This document shows positions 1 through 9,150 of a stretch of DNA of 57,440 bases, one piece after another; position 1 is the stretch's first letter; every line of letters starts with the position of its first letter. The stretch is from NCBI RefSeq assembly GCF_014174495.1, contig NZ_JACJHR010000058.1, forward strand, positions 1 through 57,440, in the 5' to 3' direction. The position numbers and the translations under genes are program-made. The notes beneath the pieces are model-generated. The model saw only the letters and a program-made list of their open reading frames with translations, was not told where the DNA came from and made no database searches. This DNA comes from Amycolatopsis echigonensis. GTDB taxonomy: Bacteria; Actinomycetota; Actinomycetes; Mycobacteriales; Pseudonocardiaceae.

Positions 1-10
1 GGGAAGGCCC

Positions 11-24
11 GACCCGCTCGGGTC
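11..24 (-). terminator. short hairpin at the 3' end of the TetR gene
   Basis: GACCCG and CGGGTC form a 6-bp perfect stem with a 2-nt loop, overlapping the stop codon of the minus-strand TetR gene. It may be a weak terminator. There is no T-run, and the downstream side is cut by the window edge. Confidence 0.35.
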
Positions 25-595
25 AGGCCGGAGAAGGCGCGGAGCCGGTGAGTGCTCCGCGGGTGATCATCTGGACGCCGGCCGCGAGTTCCGCTCGGAC
101 GGCGTCGACGTCGCGCAGGTCGTCCTCCAGGCCGCGGGTGAAGGTGAGCAGAACGGCTGCGGCCTGCCGCGCGGTGTCCGGGACCACCTCCGCCAGGGCC
201 GAGGCCAGGAGTTCGGCCAAACCGTCGGTGTAGGACGTGACCAGGCCGGGCGCCTGAGCGGTGGCGGCCGACAGCAGTTCCTGGGCGTGCGACGGACTGT
301 CCTGCCACAGCCGGATGGCGACCTCGAGCTTCACCGTGAGCACGGCGAGGACCTTCTCCCCCGGTGTGCTCGCGGCCTCGGCCGCCGTCCGCGCCGCCGC
401 CGCGGCCTGCTCCAGCAGGGACTCGACGACCTTGACTATCGCGTCTTCCTTGCTCCCGACGTACTTGTAGACCGTCGGGCGCGACATCTGCGCCTCTTCG
501 ACGAGGTCGGAAATCGTGGTGCGGCGATAGCCGTTGCGGCAGAAACACCGGTAGGCGGCGTCGAGGACGAGCTGTGCGGAGGAGACCTTCGGCAT
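23..595 (-). CDS. TetR/AcrR family transcriptional regulator
   Basis: A 190-aa protein with a typical TetR N-terminal helix-turn-helix (residues about 10-55, including the motif RPTVYKYVGSKEDAI) and a helical C-terminal ligand/dimer domain. ATG at 595 is preferred because the protein then begins MPKVSS, as usual for the family; an in-frame TTG at 622 would add nine residues and lies inside a likely operator. The gene lies 113 bp downstream of the transporter gene on the same strand. An inverted repeat just upstream suggests autoregulation. The ligand and any further target are unknown. Confidence 0.85.
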   Translation of the reverse strand: MPKVSSAQLVLDAAYRCFCRNGYRRTTISDLVEEAQMSRPTVYKYVGSKEDAIVKVVESLLEQAAAAARTAAEAASTPGEKVLAVLTVKLEVAIRLWQDSPSHAQELLSAATAQAPGLVTSYTDGLAELLASALAEVVPDTARQAAAVLLTFTRGLEDDLRDVDAVRAELAAGVQMITRGALTGSAPSPA

Positions 596-598
596 GCC

Positions 599-629
599 TA
601 CATTTTTAACACGATTACGCAAAAGTGTA
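599..629. promoter_or_regulatory. candidate TetR operator
   Basis: TACATTTTT (599-607) and AAAAGTGTA (621-629) are inverted arms matching at 8 of 9 positions around a 13-nt spacer. The site is AT-rich against a GC-rich background and ends 3 bp upstream of the TetR start codon, a usual place for an autoregulatory operator. Binding is inferred. Confidence 0.45.
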
Positions 630-708
630 AAGCACGCGGTGCCTCAGACCACACCCTGAAACGACAAATGGGCGGCCGGCAGAGCACCGGCCGCCCACTC
701 TTCCCAGG

Positions 709-1980
709 TCAGACGAAGCGACGCCGCCCGGCCAGCGCGCCGAAGACCATCTGCGTCACCATCACCGCGAGCAGCACGATCAACGACACCGTCCAACCGC
801 CCGTCGCGTCGTGCAGCAGGCCGAACACGAACGGCCCCACGGCCGCCAGCAGGTACCCGATGCCCTGTGCCATCCCCGACAGCCGCGCCGTTTCCGCACC
901 GGTCCGGGCTCGCAGGGCGATCACCGTCAGGGCGAGCGAGAACACGCTCATCCCGATTCCCAGCAAGAGGCTCCACAGCAGCGGCGAGAACGCGGGCGCG
1001 ATGACCAGTCCGAGCATCCCGGCCGCGCCGAAGACGCCCATGCCGACGATCCACGGGCTCTGGCTCTTCTGCCGCGCCGCGATCGGCGGGATCACCAGGC
1101 TGATCGGCACCGCGATCACCGAGATCAGGCCGAGCAGCAGGCCGGCGTCGCCCTTGCTGACGCCCGCGTCGATGAAGACCTGCGGCAGCCAGCCCATCAC
1201 GACGTAGGCGATGAACGACTGCAGGCCGAAGAAGATCGTGACGATCCACGCCAGCGGGCTGCGCATCAGCGACCGGGCGGGTGCGGAGCCCGCGGCCGGA
1301 CGCGGCGGACGGCCCGCGCCGCGCGAAGCGATCAGCCACGCGACCAACGCGATCGCCGACAGCACGCCCCACGACCCGAGCGCGGCACGCCAGCCGCCGA
1401 GGGCCGATTCCAGCGGCGGGCTCAGCGCGGAACCCGCCGCGCCGCCGCCCTGCAGCGCCGCGGTGTAGACGCCGGTCATGAGCCCGACGCGAGCCGGGAA
1501 GGAATCCTTGATCACCACCGGGATCAGCACGTTGACCAGCGCGATCCCGGCGGTGGCGACGAGCGTGCCGCCGAGCACGACGTACGGTCCGTCGAGTACC
1601 CGGACCACCAGGCCCGCGGTCAGCACCGTCAGCGCGAGGCCGATCGCCGGGCCGATGCCGAGGCGGCGCGACAGCACGGGAGCGGCCAGGCCGGCCCCGG
1701 CGAAGCAGAGGCCGGGCAGGGTCGTGAGGATGCTCGCCCACACCGTGGACGCGCCGAGGCTGCCCCGCATTTCCGCGAGCAGCGGGCCGACGCTCGTGAT
1801 CGCCGGCCGCAGGTTCATCGCCGTCAGCACCACCGCGATCGCCAGCAGCACGCCGCCGGCCACCACACCCGGCCGCCGACCGGCGGGCGCCTCCTCGAGG
1901 CTGCCTTCCAGCTCGAGCTCGAGCCGGTCGGAATAGGTGGCGGTGGACACGGCTGCGGCGTCTCGGGAATCGGCGGACAT
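709..1980 (-). CDS. MFS transporter, CynX/NimT (cyanate permease-like) family
   Basis: A 423-aa inner-membrane protein with about 12 hydrophobic segments after a polar N-terminal tail of some 38 residues. The segment beginning TAMNLRPAITSVGPLL near the first helix is the signature of the CynX/NimT branch of the major facilitator superfamily, whose members move small anions or 2-nitroimidazole-like compounds. The substrate cannot be read from the sequence. The gene is divergent from a FadR-type regulator with about 48 bp between start codons, an arrangement that normally means local control by that regulator. Confidence 0.85.
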   Translation of the reverse strand: MSADSRDAAAVSTATYSDRLELELEGSLEEAPAGRRPGVVAGGVLLAIAVVLTAMNLRPAITSVGPLLAEMRGSLGASTVWASILTTLPGLCFAGAGLAAPVLSRRLGIGPAIGLALTVLTAGLVVRVLDGPYVVLGGTLVATAGIALVNVLIPVVIKDSFPARVGLMTGVYTAALQGGGAAGSALSPPLESALGGWRAALGSWGVLSAIALVAWLIASRGAGRPPRPAAGSAPARSLMRSPLAWIVTIFFGLQSFIAYVVMGWLPQVFIDAGVSKGDAGLLLGLISVIAVPISLVIPPIAARQKSQSPWIVGMGVFGAAGMLGLVIAPAFSPLLWSLLLGIGMSVFSLALTVIALRARTGAETARLSGMAQGIGYLLAAVGPFVFGLLHDATGGWTVSLIVLLAVMVTQMVFGALAGRRRFV

Positions 1981-2028
1981 GTGCGCTACTATTCCATACG
2001 TAGGATGATTGGATGAAGGGATCAGGCT

Positions 2029-2703
2029 GTGCCGTTGGCCACCACCCGCCGCGCCGGACTCGTCGACCAGGTCATCGACCAGCTGCGCGAGGCGGTCACC
2101 GCAGGAGAATGGCCGATCGGGCACCGGATCCCGACGGAGCCGGAGCTGTCCGCGCAGCTGGGCGTCGGACGCAACACGGTCCGCGAGGCCGTGCGGGCGC
2201 TGGCGCACACCGGGATCTTGGAAGTCCGCCAGGGTGACGGCACGTACGTGCGCGCGACGAGCGAGGTGTCCGGCGCGATCCGCCGCCTGTGCGGGACGGA
2301 ACTGCGCGAGGTACTGCACGTACGACGGCTGCTGGAGGTCGAGGGCGCCCGGCTGGCCGCGACCGCGCGGACTGACGAAGACCTCGCCGAACTGCGTGTC
2401 CTGCTCAACCGGCGCGACACCGACTGGGACGAAGGCCGCCTCGACGATTTCGCCCGCAGCGACGCGGAATTCCACCAGGTCGTGGTCCGGTGCGGGCACA
2501 ACGGGCTGCTGCTGGAGCTCTACCGCGGCCTGATGGAGGCGATCACCGCGAGCGTGGCGTCCACTTCGGACAATCCGGAGCACGCGGAGATGATCCGGCA
2601 CCGGGAACTGGTGGACGCGATCGAAGCCCGCGACGCCGAACGGTCCGCCGCCGAAGCGGCGGGATTCCTGGACGAGCTGATCGCGCGCGCCGAAGGCTTG
2701 TGA
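2029..2703 (+). CDS. GntR family regulator, FadR subfamily
   Basis: A 224-aa protein with an N-terminal winged helix (residues about 10-75, with IPTEPELSAQLGVGRNTVREA) and an all-helical FCD ligand domain (about 85-215; Asp and His positions such as DAEFHQ and RHRELVDAI are the usual metal ligands). The start is GTG; no earlier in-frame start keeps the winged-helix spacing. It is divergent from the CynX/NimT transporter gene; a TACGTA core in the short shared promoter could be the operator but its flanks are not symmetric. It probably senses a small carboxylate and controls the transporter. Confidence 0.88.
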   Translation: MPLATTRRAGLVDQVIDQLREAVTAGEWPIGHRIPTEPELSAQLGVGRNTVREAVRALAHTGILEVRQGDGTYVRATSEVSGAIRRLCGTELREVLHVRRLLEVEGARLAATARTDEDLAELRVLLNRRDTDWDEGRLDDFARSDAEFHQVVVRCGHNGLLLELYRGLMEAITASVASTSDNPEHAEMIRHRELVDAIEARDAERSAAEAAGFLDELIARAEGL

Positions 2704-2967
2704 TCAGTCGACCGGGGCGAGCGCGTCAGCCAAGCGTTCCGCACCGCGGCGCGTCGCTTCGGCAGCGTTCTTTTTCAGCGCCTCGCACTCCCGCAACGCC
2801 GCGTCCGGTTCGTCGGTGCACAGCACGAACACGTCGTCCACCGCGGTATAGATCCAGTCAGCGTGGTCCGGGTCGGCGTCGGCAAAGGCGGTCGCGACCA
2901 CCTCGAGCCCGGCCGAATCGTCGCGGCCGAGCAATGCCTCCGCTGGTGACGAACGTGTCCGCCGCAC
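2704..2967 (-). CDS. small hypothetical protein
   Basis: An 87-residue open frame ending directly against the stop codon of the FadR gene. The C-terminal 65 residues look like real protein (an acidic and aromatic stretch with ADWIYTAVDDVFVLCTDEP, then a charged helix), but the first ten residues do not. The +1 frame just upstream encodes LRLVLGAADTFVTSGG, which would make a plausible N-terminus, so the true gene may start nearer 2995 with a frameshift around 2945. It follows map by a few bases and could be its operon partner. Function unknown. Confidence 0.5.
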   Translation of the reverse strand: MRRTRSSPAEALLGRDDSAGLEVVATAFADADPDHADWIYTAVDDVFVLCTDEPDAALRECEALKKNAAEATRRGAERLADALAPVD

Positions 2968-3004
2968 CCAGCACGAGCCGCAGCAGTGGCCCCGGGGAGA
3001 AGCC

Positions 3005-3862
3005 TTACGGCAGCGTCAGGATCTCCGCGCCGTCCGCAGTCACCACGAGCGTGTGCTCGAACTGGGCGGTCCACTTCTTGTCCTTCGTGGTGACCGTCCA
3101 GTCGTCGTCCCACAGGTCGTACTCGATGGTGCCGAGCGTGATCATCGGCTCGATCGTGAAGGTCATGCCCTCTTCGATCAGCGTCTGCACCGAGGGCTCC
3201 TCGTAGTGCAGCACCGTCGGCGCGGTGTGGAACGCCGGGCCGACGCCGTGGCCGGTGAAGTCGCGGACCACGCCGTAGCCGAACCGCTTCGCGTACGCCT
3301 CGATCACGCGGCCGATCACGTTGAGCTGACGGCCGGGCCGGACCGCCTTGATCGCGCGCGCGGTCGCCTCGCGGGTGCGCTCGACCAGCAGCCGCACCTC
3401 TTCCGAGACGTCGCCGGCAAGGAACGTCGCGTTCGTGTCGCCGTGCACGCCGCCGATGTAGGCCGTCACGTCGATGTTGCAGATGTCGCCGTCCTCGATC
3501 ACGGTCGAGTCCGGGATGCCGTGGCAGATCACCTCGTTCAGCGAGGTGCAGCACGACTTCGGGTAGCCGCGGTAGCCGAGCGTCGACGGGTACGCGTGGT
3601 GGTCGAGCAGGAACTCGTGCACGACCTTGTCGATGTCGTCGGTGGTCGCGCCCGGCTTGACCGCCTTGCCGCCCTCCTCGAGCGCCTGCGCGGCGATCTT
3701 CGACGCGACCCGCATCGCCTCGATGACCTCGGGCGTGCGCACTCCGTTGCCGGTGTCCCGTTTCGGCGCCGGACGGTCCACGTACTCGGGACGGGCGATG
3801 TCGGCGGGGACGGCACGGCGCGGCGTCTGGACGCCGGGCTTCAACGGGGCGCGAACGGACAT
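3005..3862 (-). CDS. map: methionine aminopeptidase, type I
   Basis: A 285-aa pita-bread metallopeptidase that removes the initiator methionine from nascent proteins in the cytoplasm. The five metal ligands are visible in ICNIDVTAYIGGVHGDT (two Asp), GHGVGPAFH (His), TIEPM (Glu) and FEHTLVV (Glu); the His of ICHGIPD is the usual catalytic His. An N-terminal extension of about 40 residues rich in Pro and Arg matches the MetAP1c/MapB type of actinobacteria. The ATG at 3862 gives the family length. GNAT lies just upstream on the same strand, as part of the conserved cdsA-rlmN-dxr-rip1-ispG-map order. Confidence 0.96.
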   Translation of the reverse strand: MSVRAPLKPGVQTPRRAVPADIARPEYVDRPAPKRDTGNGVRTPEVIEAMRVASKIAAQALEEGGKAVKPGATTDDIDKVVHEFLLDHHAYPSTLGYRGYPKSCCTSLNEVICHGIPDSTVIEDGDICNIDVTAYIGGVHGDTNATFLAGDVSEEVRLLVERTREATARAIKAVRPGRQLNVIGRVIEAYAKRFGYGVVRDFTGHGVGPAFHTAPTVLHYEEPSVQTLIEEGMTFTIEPMITLGTIEYDLWDDDWTVTTKDKKWTAQFEHTLVVTADGAEILTLP

Positions 3863-3904
3863 GTCCCCCAGCCTACGACCTCGTCCGGCCGCGGCGCAGC
3901 CAGC

Positions 3905-4759
3905 TCAGAACAGCACCGTCGCGTACTGCCCGACCTGTTGGAACCCGATCCGCCGGTACGCCGCGAGCGCGGGCGCGTTGAACCCGTTCACGTACAGGCT
4001 CGCGGTCCGGCCCAGGCCGTGGACCAGGCGATTCACCACCGCCGCGGTGCCCGCGGTGCCGAGCCCGCTGCCGCGCCGGTCCGGATGCACCCAGACGCCC
4101 TGGATCTGGCCGACCCGCGCCGACATCGCGCCGATCTCGGCCTTGAACACGACCTCGCCGTCCTCGAATCGCGCGAACGCGCGGCCGGTGGAGATCAGCT
4201 CGCTGACCCGGGCCCGGTAGCTGGCCCCGCCGTCGCCCGCGCGCGGGTCGACGCCGACCTCCTCGATGAACATCGCCACCGCCGCGGGCAGATAGCGGTC
4301 CAGTTCGTGCGGGCGGACGGTGCGGACCTGCGGATCAGCGGGCACCAGCGGGTCGCCTTCGAGCGCCATCAGCGGCTGGTCGCCGCGTACCTCGCGGGCC
4401 GGTCCCCATTCCGGCGACAGCTCGTCCCAGAGCCCGAGCACCTGCGGCGCCGGTCCGACGAGCGAAGAGCAGGTGCGCTGGCGGCGCAGCGCCCGGTCAG
4501 CGAACGACCGCAGCGCCGAAGCGTTGCCGCGCAACGGGATCAGGTTGGGGCCGGCGAAGCACAAACCGGTGAGCCGTCCGGCGCGCACCGGACGGGAATC
4601 GGCCGCCCACAGCTCGCCACCGAGCCGCCACGGGTCGAGACCGGCCGCCTCGACCCGGGCGCTGACCATGCAGCTGCCCACCGGGTCGGCGGCGAGTGCA
4701 GCGCGCACCGCCGGATAGTCCCGATCGTCGAGCAGCCGTGCACCTGCAAGCCGCAACAC
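3905..4759 (-). CDS. GNAT family N-acetyltransferase with DUF4081 N-terminal domain
   Basis: A 284-aa protein. The C-terminal third is a GNAT fold with the acetyl-CoA loop VHPDRRGSGLGTAG and the following helix; the N-terminal half matches the DUF4081 extension found in the mycobacterial homologue next to gcpE (Rv2867c). GTG is the predicted start. It sits 42 bp upstream of map on the same strand and belongs to the conserved core block, although here it is separated from ispG by 7.5 kb of accessory genes. The acyl acceptor is unknown. Confidence 0.85.
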   Translation of the reverse strand: MLRLAGARLLDDRDYPAVRAALAADPVGSCMVSARVEAAGLDPWRLGGELWAADSRPVRAGRLTGLCFAGPNLIPLRGNASALRSFADRALRRQRTCSSLVGPAPQVLGLWDELSPEWGPAREVRGDQPLMALEGDPLVPADPQVRTVRPHELDRYLPAAVAMFIEEVGVDPRAGDGGASYRARVSELISTGRAFARFEDGEVVFKAEIGAMSARVGQIQGVWVHPDRRGSGLGTAGTAAVVNRLVHGLGRTASLYVNGFNAPALAAYRRIGFQQVGQYATVLF

Positions 4760-4863
4760 AGGGTCCAGAGTGCCAGATGAACCGGGTGAACGGAACGCGA
4801 GCCGGCCGACACGCTGAGATGAACGGCCCTCGCACCCGAACGGCGGAGCCTCTTGCCCAGCGG

Positions 4864-4916
4864 TCCGTGAAGGGCTCCTTGAGGGAATCAGATTCCCTCA
4901 AGGAGCCCTTCACGGA
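4864..4916. terminator. 53-bp perfect palindrome, intergenic terminator (GAAGGGCTCC family)
   Basis: Two perfectly complementary 26-bp arms (4864-4889 and 4891-4916) surround a single A at 4890. It lies 16 bp beyond the 3' end of the alpha-galactosidase gene and upstream of the GNAT gene. The stem contains GAAGGGCTCC/GGAGCCCTTC, shared with the hairpin at 12269-12302. It could stop transcription in both directions. Confidence 0.85.
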
Positions 4917-4931
4917 GCTTCAGTCGTCGGC

Positions 4932-6257
4932 TCAGTGCTGCCGCGGGACCAGGTGCAGCAGCCGCGAAGCGTGCGGGGCCAGTGTCGCGGTGAAGCTGTC
5001 CCGGCTCACGCCCAGGTTCCGGTGCGTCCACAGATCCCGCACCGCCGCCGGGCCACGCAGCCCTAGGTCCTGCCACGACGCCGTGACCGGGGCTTCCGTC
5101 GAACCGAGGTTGAACAGCGCGACCGTCACCCCGCCCCGGCCGTCGGGGCTGAACCACACCTGCTGCTGCGTTTCCTGCGAGACCGGACGCGCTGGTCGGC
5201 CCGCCTGGTCAACGGCCAGCACTTCGCGGTTGGTCAGCAGCTTCAGGTCGTCCGGGTCCAGCTTGGTCAGGTCGGTGCCGAGCAGCAGCGGCGAGGCTTC
5301 GATCGCCCACAGCGTCATCACGCTCTGCCGCTCGTCCGGGGTGATGCCGTTCGCATCACCGTTGCCGACCTCGATGGAGTCCAGGTCGTTCCAGTGGCCG
5401 GGGCCGGCGTATTGCGTCCACTGGGGAGCGTCGGCGAAGCGGAGCTTGACCCGCACGTCCCAGTTCGTGAGGCCGACGCAGTGCGAGTAGCACTCGATGT
5501 CGCCCTCGATCCGCCAGCCGTTGCTGTAGCGCTGCCAGGTCGCGGCCTCGGCGATGCTGAGCGAGTTCGACAGTTCCAAGTGGATCGGCCGGCCGGTGGC
5601 CTGGATCGCCGCGTGCCACTGCCGGATGTCCTCCCGGTTGTCCGCGGGGATCTTTCCGCCGCCGGGGCCGACGAAGTCCATCTTGACGTAGTCGACGCCC
5701 CACGAGGCCAGCTGCCGCGCCTGCGAGCGGACGTACGCGGCCGCGCCGGGCTTGCTGAAGTCGAGTTTCGCGGATTTGTCGTCCGCGGTGTTGCCCGCGC
5801 CGGGCATGACGATGTCGTGCACCCGGTACGGCGTGCCCTCGACCGGCGAATCGGCCGCGACCGCTTGCGCCGGGACGCCGGGCACCAGGTAGATGCCGAA
5901 TTTCAGGCCGCGCTGGTGCAGGTACCGAGCCAGCGAGGCGATGCCGCTGGGGAATTTCGCCGGATCCGGCGCGACCCGGCCGAACTCGTCGACGTGGTCG
6001 GTCCAGCCCGCGTCGATGTTGAGGTACCGGTACCCGTAGGCGGCGAGCCGGTCGTGCAGGACGTCGGCCTGGGCCTTGAGCGTGTCCTCGGTGAACTTCC
6101 GGCGCAGCGAGCTCCAGCTGCTCCAGCCCATCAGCGGCGTTCTCGCCACCGGCGTCCAGGACTCGATCGACTGATCGTCCGCCGCCGCGGTACCGGCGAG
6201 CGCTCCGAAGAGCACCGCTACCGCCGAGGCCAGCACACCGATCCGACTTCGCTTCAT
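4932..6257 (-). CDS. secreted alpha-galactosidase, glycoside hydrolase family 27
   Basis: A 441-aa protein with a signal peptide (MKRSRIGVLASAV then Ala-rich, probable cleavage after TAAA) and a GH27 (beta/alpha)8 barrel: TPLMGWSSW near the start, YRYLNIDAGW, DYVKMDF carrying the Asp nucleophile, and RIEGDIE with the likely acid/base Asp. A beta-sandwich C-terminal domain follows (about residues 345-441). It should remove terminal alpha-galactose from oligosaccharides or galactomannan outside the cell. The ATG at 6257 has a strong site (GGGAGAGGTGG) upstream; an earlier in-frame start would precede the signal peptide with polar residues. Divergent from the beta-helix gene. Confidence 0.93.
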   Translation of the reverse strand: MKRSRIGVLASAVAVLFGALAGTAAADDQSIESWTPVARTPLMGWSSWSSLRRKFTEDTLKAQADVLHDRLAAYGYRYLNIDAGWTDHVDEFGRVAPDPAKFPSGIASLARYLHQRGLKFGIYLVPGVPAQAVAADSPVEGTPYRVHDIVMPGAGNTADDKSAKLDFSKPGAAAYVRSQARQLASWGVDYVKMDFVGPGGGKIPADNREDIRQWHAAIQATGRPIHLELSNSLSIAEAATWQRYSNGWRIEGDIECYSHCVGLTNWDVRVKLRFADAPQWTQYAGPGHWNDLDSIEVGNGDANGITPDERQSVMTLWAIEASPLLLGTDLTKLDPDDLKLLTNREVLAVDQAGRPARPVSQETQQQVWFSPDGRGGVTVALFNLGSTEAPVTASWQDLGLRGPAAVRDLWTHRNLGVSRDSFTATLAPHASRLLHLVPRQH

Positions 6258-6492
6258 CGCGACCACCTCTCCCGGGGATCGCTTCGTTGTACGCGCGCCA
6301 GAGCTCCGACAGCAATGATTCATCGGATCAATGACCGCTAGCCGGGACGGAAGCCGCCGACCGGATCAACCCTGTTCACCACCGTGAATGCGGAGAATTC
6401 TCGCCAGCGGCCTCTCGACACGACGGCGAATAGATCCTATCTTTCTCTCGGCGCGGACTCGCGTCGTTCACTGGCGAACACGGAGGTCCCGG

Positions 6493-9102
6493 ATGAAGCT
6501 CAGACCAGCGCGCTCCCTCGGGTTGGCCGCGGCGGTGGTGGCCGCGACCGCGCTGCTGCCCGCCGGTGCGGCCGCGGCGTGGCCGGGCAGCCAGGACGTG
6601 TACGTCTCGCCGTGGGGCAACGATTCCGGGTCCGGCGCCGTCTGGTCGCCGGTGCGCACTCTCCCCCGCGCCCAGCAGCTCGTCCGGCAGCGCGCCGCGC
6701 ACCTGAACTCCGACCTGACCGTGCACGTCGCGTCCGGCACCTACCGGCTCGACAACCCGCTCGAACTCGATGCGACCGATTCCGGCACGAACGGCCACCG
6801 GGTGGTCTGGCAGGGCTCGCCGGGCACCGTGGTCAGCGGCGGCAAGCAGGTCACCGGCTGGCGTCCCGTCGCCGGACGTCCTGGTCTCTACTCCGCGCCC
6901 GCGCCCGCCGGGCTGGACAACACTCGCCAGCTGTACGTCGACGGCGTCCGCGCGCAGCGAGCGTCCGGACGGCTTCCGGTGAGCGTGCAGGCGACCGACA
7001 CCGGGTACACCGCTTCCGCGGACACCATGGCGCACTGGCGGAACCCGAGCGACCTCGAGCTCGTGTACACCAGCGGCGAGGCCTTGTGGAACGTCGAACG
7101 CAACGGCCTCGGCCAGTGGACCGAGCCGCGCTGCCCGGTCGCTTCGGTGCAGGGCACGACGATCACCATGGCGCAGCCGTGCTGGGACAACTCGACCCGC
7201 CGCGTGATGTTCGCCGACATCCCCGGCCGTTCGGTCAACATGGTCGGCCCCGGCGATCTCACCAACGGACGCCAACCGTCCTATGTGGAGAATGCCTTCG
7301 AGCTGCTGGACACCCCCGGCGAGTGGTATCTCGACCGTTCCGCGCACACCGTGTACTACCTGCCGCGCAAGGGCGAGAACCTGCACCGGGCCGACGTCGA
7401 GATGCCCGCGCTGGAGAAGCTCGTGGACGGCCGCGGCACCGCCGAAGCGCCGATCCACGACATCTCCTTCCGCGGTATCCAGTTCTCCTACGCGACCTGG
7501 CTCGAACCGTCGTCGCCGGAAGGCTTCTCGGAAATCCAGGCCGGCTACCGGATCACCGGCGACCGCGGCTGGGCCACGCAGGGCCTGTGCCAGTTCACGC
7601 CCGGCGGCACCTGCCCGTACGCGGACTGGACGAAGGAACCCGGCAACGTCTCGATGTCGCACGGGCAGCGGATCGAGTTTCAGGACACGGTCTTCGCACA
7701 CCTCGGCGCGGCCGGGCTCGACCTCGGCGAAGGCGCGCAGGACAGCAGCGTGTCCGACAGCGTGTTCACCGACATCTCCGGCAACGGCGTCGAGATCGGC
7801 GGGGTCAGCAAGCCCACCGCGGCCGGCGCGGACCTGACCGCGCGGGTCAAGGTGACCAACAACCACCTGTACGGCATGCCGCGCGAATTCACCGGCGGGG
7901 TCCCGATCGTCAACGGGTACTCGCAGGACAACGTCGTGTCGCACAACCAGATCGACCACGTCGCGTACTCCGGCATCTCGATGGGCTGGGGCGGCTGGCC
8001 GGACAAGATCAAGCAGGCCGCGACGCCGAACGTCTCGCGCAACAACGTGGTGTCGGACAACCTGATCCACGACTACATGCTCTCGCTGGACGACGGCGGC
8101 GGCGTCTACACCCAGGGCATCACCGGTCCGTCGCAGGCCGAGGGCGAGAAGGTGACCGGGAACGTCATCTACGACCAGTGGGGCCTCGGCAAGTCCGTCT
8201 ACACCGACAACGGCTGCACCTACGAAACCGTTTCCGGCAACGTGCTCTACCACGCGGCGTACGCCAACGTCGCCTCCACGCACGTGGACTACCGCGACTC
8301 GCTCGGCAACAACGACCCGACGGTCATCTCCGACAACTACTGGGAGCAGGGCGATCCGGACGGCGCCAAGAAGGGCGTCCTCACCTCGGGCAACCACCTG
8401 CTGAACAACCCGGCCGCCGCACCTAAGTCCATTGTGGACAACGCAGGCATCGAACCGGGCCATCGTTCGGTGCTGAACCGCCGGATCGACGGTGACTCCA
8501 CTCCGCAGGCTCCCACGCGGATCGGCACCTTCTCGGTGTCCGGCCAGCTTTACGCGACCTGGAACCCGACGGTCGCGGAGAACGGCGCGCCGGTGCAGGA
8601 CTACCTGCTGACCGCTTCGGACGGCAAGAACAGCGTGACGAGTTCGGTGTCCGCCAAGGACTTCGCGCGCACTGGATATGCCGTGATCCCGGAGCTGACG
8701 GACGGCCAGACGTACACGGTCACGGTCGCCGCGCGCAACCGGTTCGGCACCGGTCTGCCGTCGCTGCCGTCGGCGCCGATCACCGTCGGACAGCCGGGCA
8801 CCCAGCTCGCTGCCGCGCCGACCGGGGCGAAGGTTCTGCCGAGCGCGGACGCGGCGAGCATCCACTGGACGCCGCCGAAGGAAACCGGGTCCACCCCGGT
8901 GATCGGCTACCGGATCACCGTGTCCGACGGCCGCATCATCGAGGTCACCGGACGCGACACGATTGTCAGCCAGCCCACGCAGAAGGGCATGACCCGCGTC
9001 GTGGACGGGCTGAAGTCCGGCACCGCGTACACGTTCACCATCGCCGCCGTCACCGGAACCGGCGTCGGCCCCGCGGTGACGGTGCAAGCCACCACCGCGT
9101 AA
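6493..9102 (+). CDS. secreted right-handed beta-helix protein with two Fn3 domains, probable glycoside hydrolase (GH141-like)
   Basis: An 869-aa exported protein. A signal peptide covers residues 1-32 (Ala-rich, ending AGAAAAW). Residues about 35-665 form a right-handed parallel beta-helix beginning YVSPWGNDSGSG, with SGGKQVTGW and TPGEWYLDRSA, features typical of GH141/GH110-type glycosidases. Two fibronectin type III repeats follow (about 675-765 and 770-865, with APTGAKVLPS and a final TVQATTA). The start at 6493 has GGAGG 7 nt upstream. It is divergent from the GH27 gene and both are secreted, so they may attack one galactose- or fucose-containing glycan. The exact activity is not certain. 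Confidence 0.85.
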   Translation: MKLRPARSLGLAAAVVAATALLPAGAAAAWPGSQDVYVSPWGNDSGSGAVWSPVRTLPRAQQLVRQRAAHLNSDLTVHVASGTYRLDNPLELDATDSGTNGHRVVWQGSPGTVVSGGKQVTGWRPVAGRPGLYSAPAPAGLDNTRQLYVDGVRAQRASGRLPVSVQATDTGYTASADTMAHWRNPSDLELVYTSGEALWNVERNGLGQWTEPRCPVASVQGTTITMAQPCWDNSTRRVMFADIPGRSVNMVGPGDLTNGRQPSYVENAFELLDTPGEWYLDRSAHTVYYLPRKGENLHRADVEMPALEKLVDGRGTAEAPIHDISFRGIQFSYATWLEPSSPEGFSEIQAGYRITGDRGWATQGLCQFTPGGTCPYADWTKEPGNVSMSHGQRIEFQDTVFAHLGAAGLDLGEGAQDSSVSDSVFTDISGNGVEIGGVSKPTAAGADLTARVKVTNNHLYGMPREFTGGVPIVNGYSQDNVVSHNQIDHVAYSGISMGWGGWPDKIKQAATPNVSRNNVVSDNLIHDYMLSLDDGGGVYTQGITGPSQAEGEKVTGNVIYDQWGLGKSVYTDNGCTYETVSGNVLYHAAYANVASTHVDYRDSLGNNDPTVISDNYWEQGDPDGAKKGVLTSGNHLLNNPAAAPKSIVDNAGIEPGHRSVLNRRIDGDSTPQAPTRIGTFSVSGQLYATWNPTVAENGAPVQDYLLTASDGKNSVTSSVSAKDFARTGYAVIPELTDGQTYTVTVAARNRFGTGLPSLPSAPITVGQPGTQLAAAPTGAKVLPSADAASIHWTPPKETGSTPVIGYRITVSDGRIIEVTGRDTIVSQPTQKGMTRVVDGLKSGTAYTFTIAAVTGTGVGPAVTVQATTA

Positions 9103-9107
9103 CCCGG

Positions 9108-9150
9108 TGATCGGCGCGTACCGGACCTCCCTGCCGGTGCGCGCCGATCA
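9108..9150. terminator. bidirectional terminator between convergent genes
   Basis: Arms 9108-9124 and 9134-9150 (17 bp) pair with one mismatch around a 9-nt loop. The hairpin starts 6 bp after the beta-helix stop codon and overlaps the stop codon of the facing GlxA-type gene. Confidence 0.8.

Noticed and set aside
1981..2028. TACGTA dyad between the CynX/NimT and FadR genes as operator
   Set aside because: The flanks are not symmetric beyond the six-base core, so it is kept only as a remark.
3053..4780. A long plus-strand open frame opposite map and GNAT
   Set aside because: Arg- and Val-rich shadow of two strongly supported minus-strand genes; no start signal or family match.
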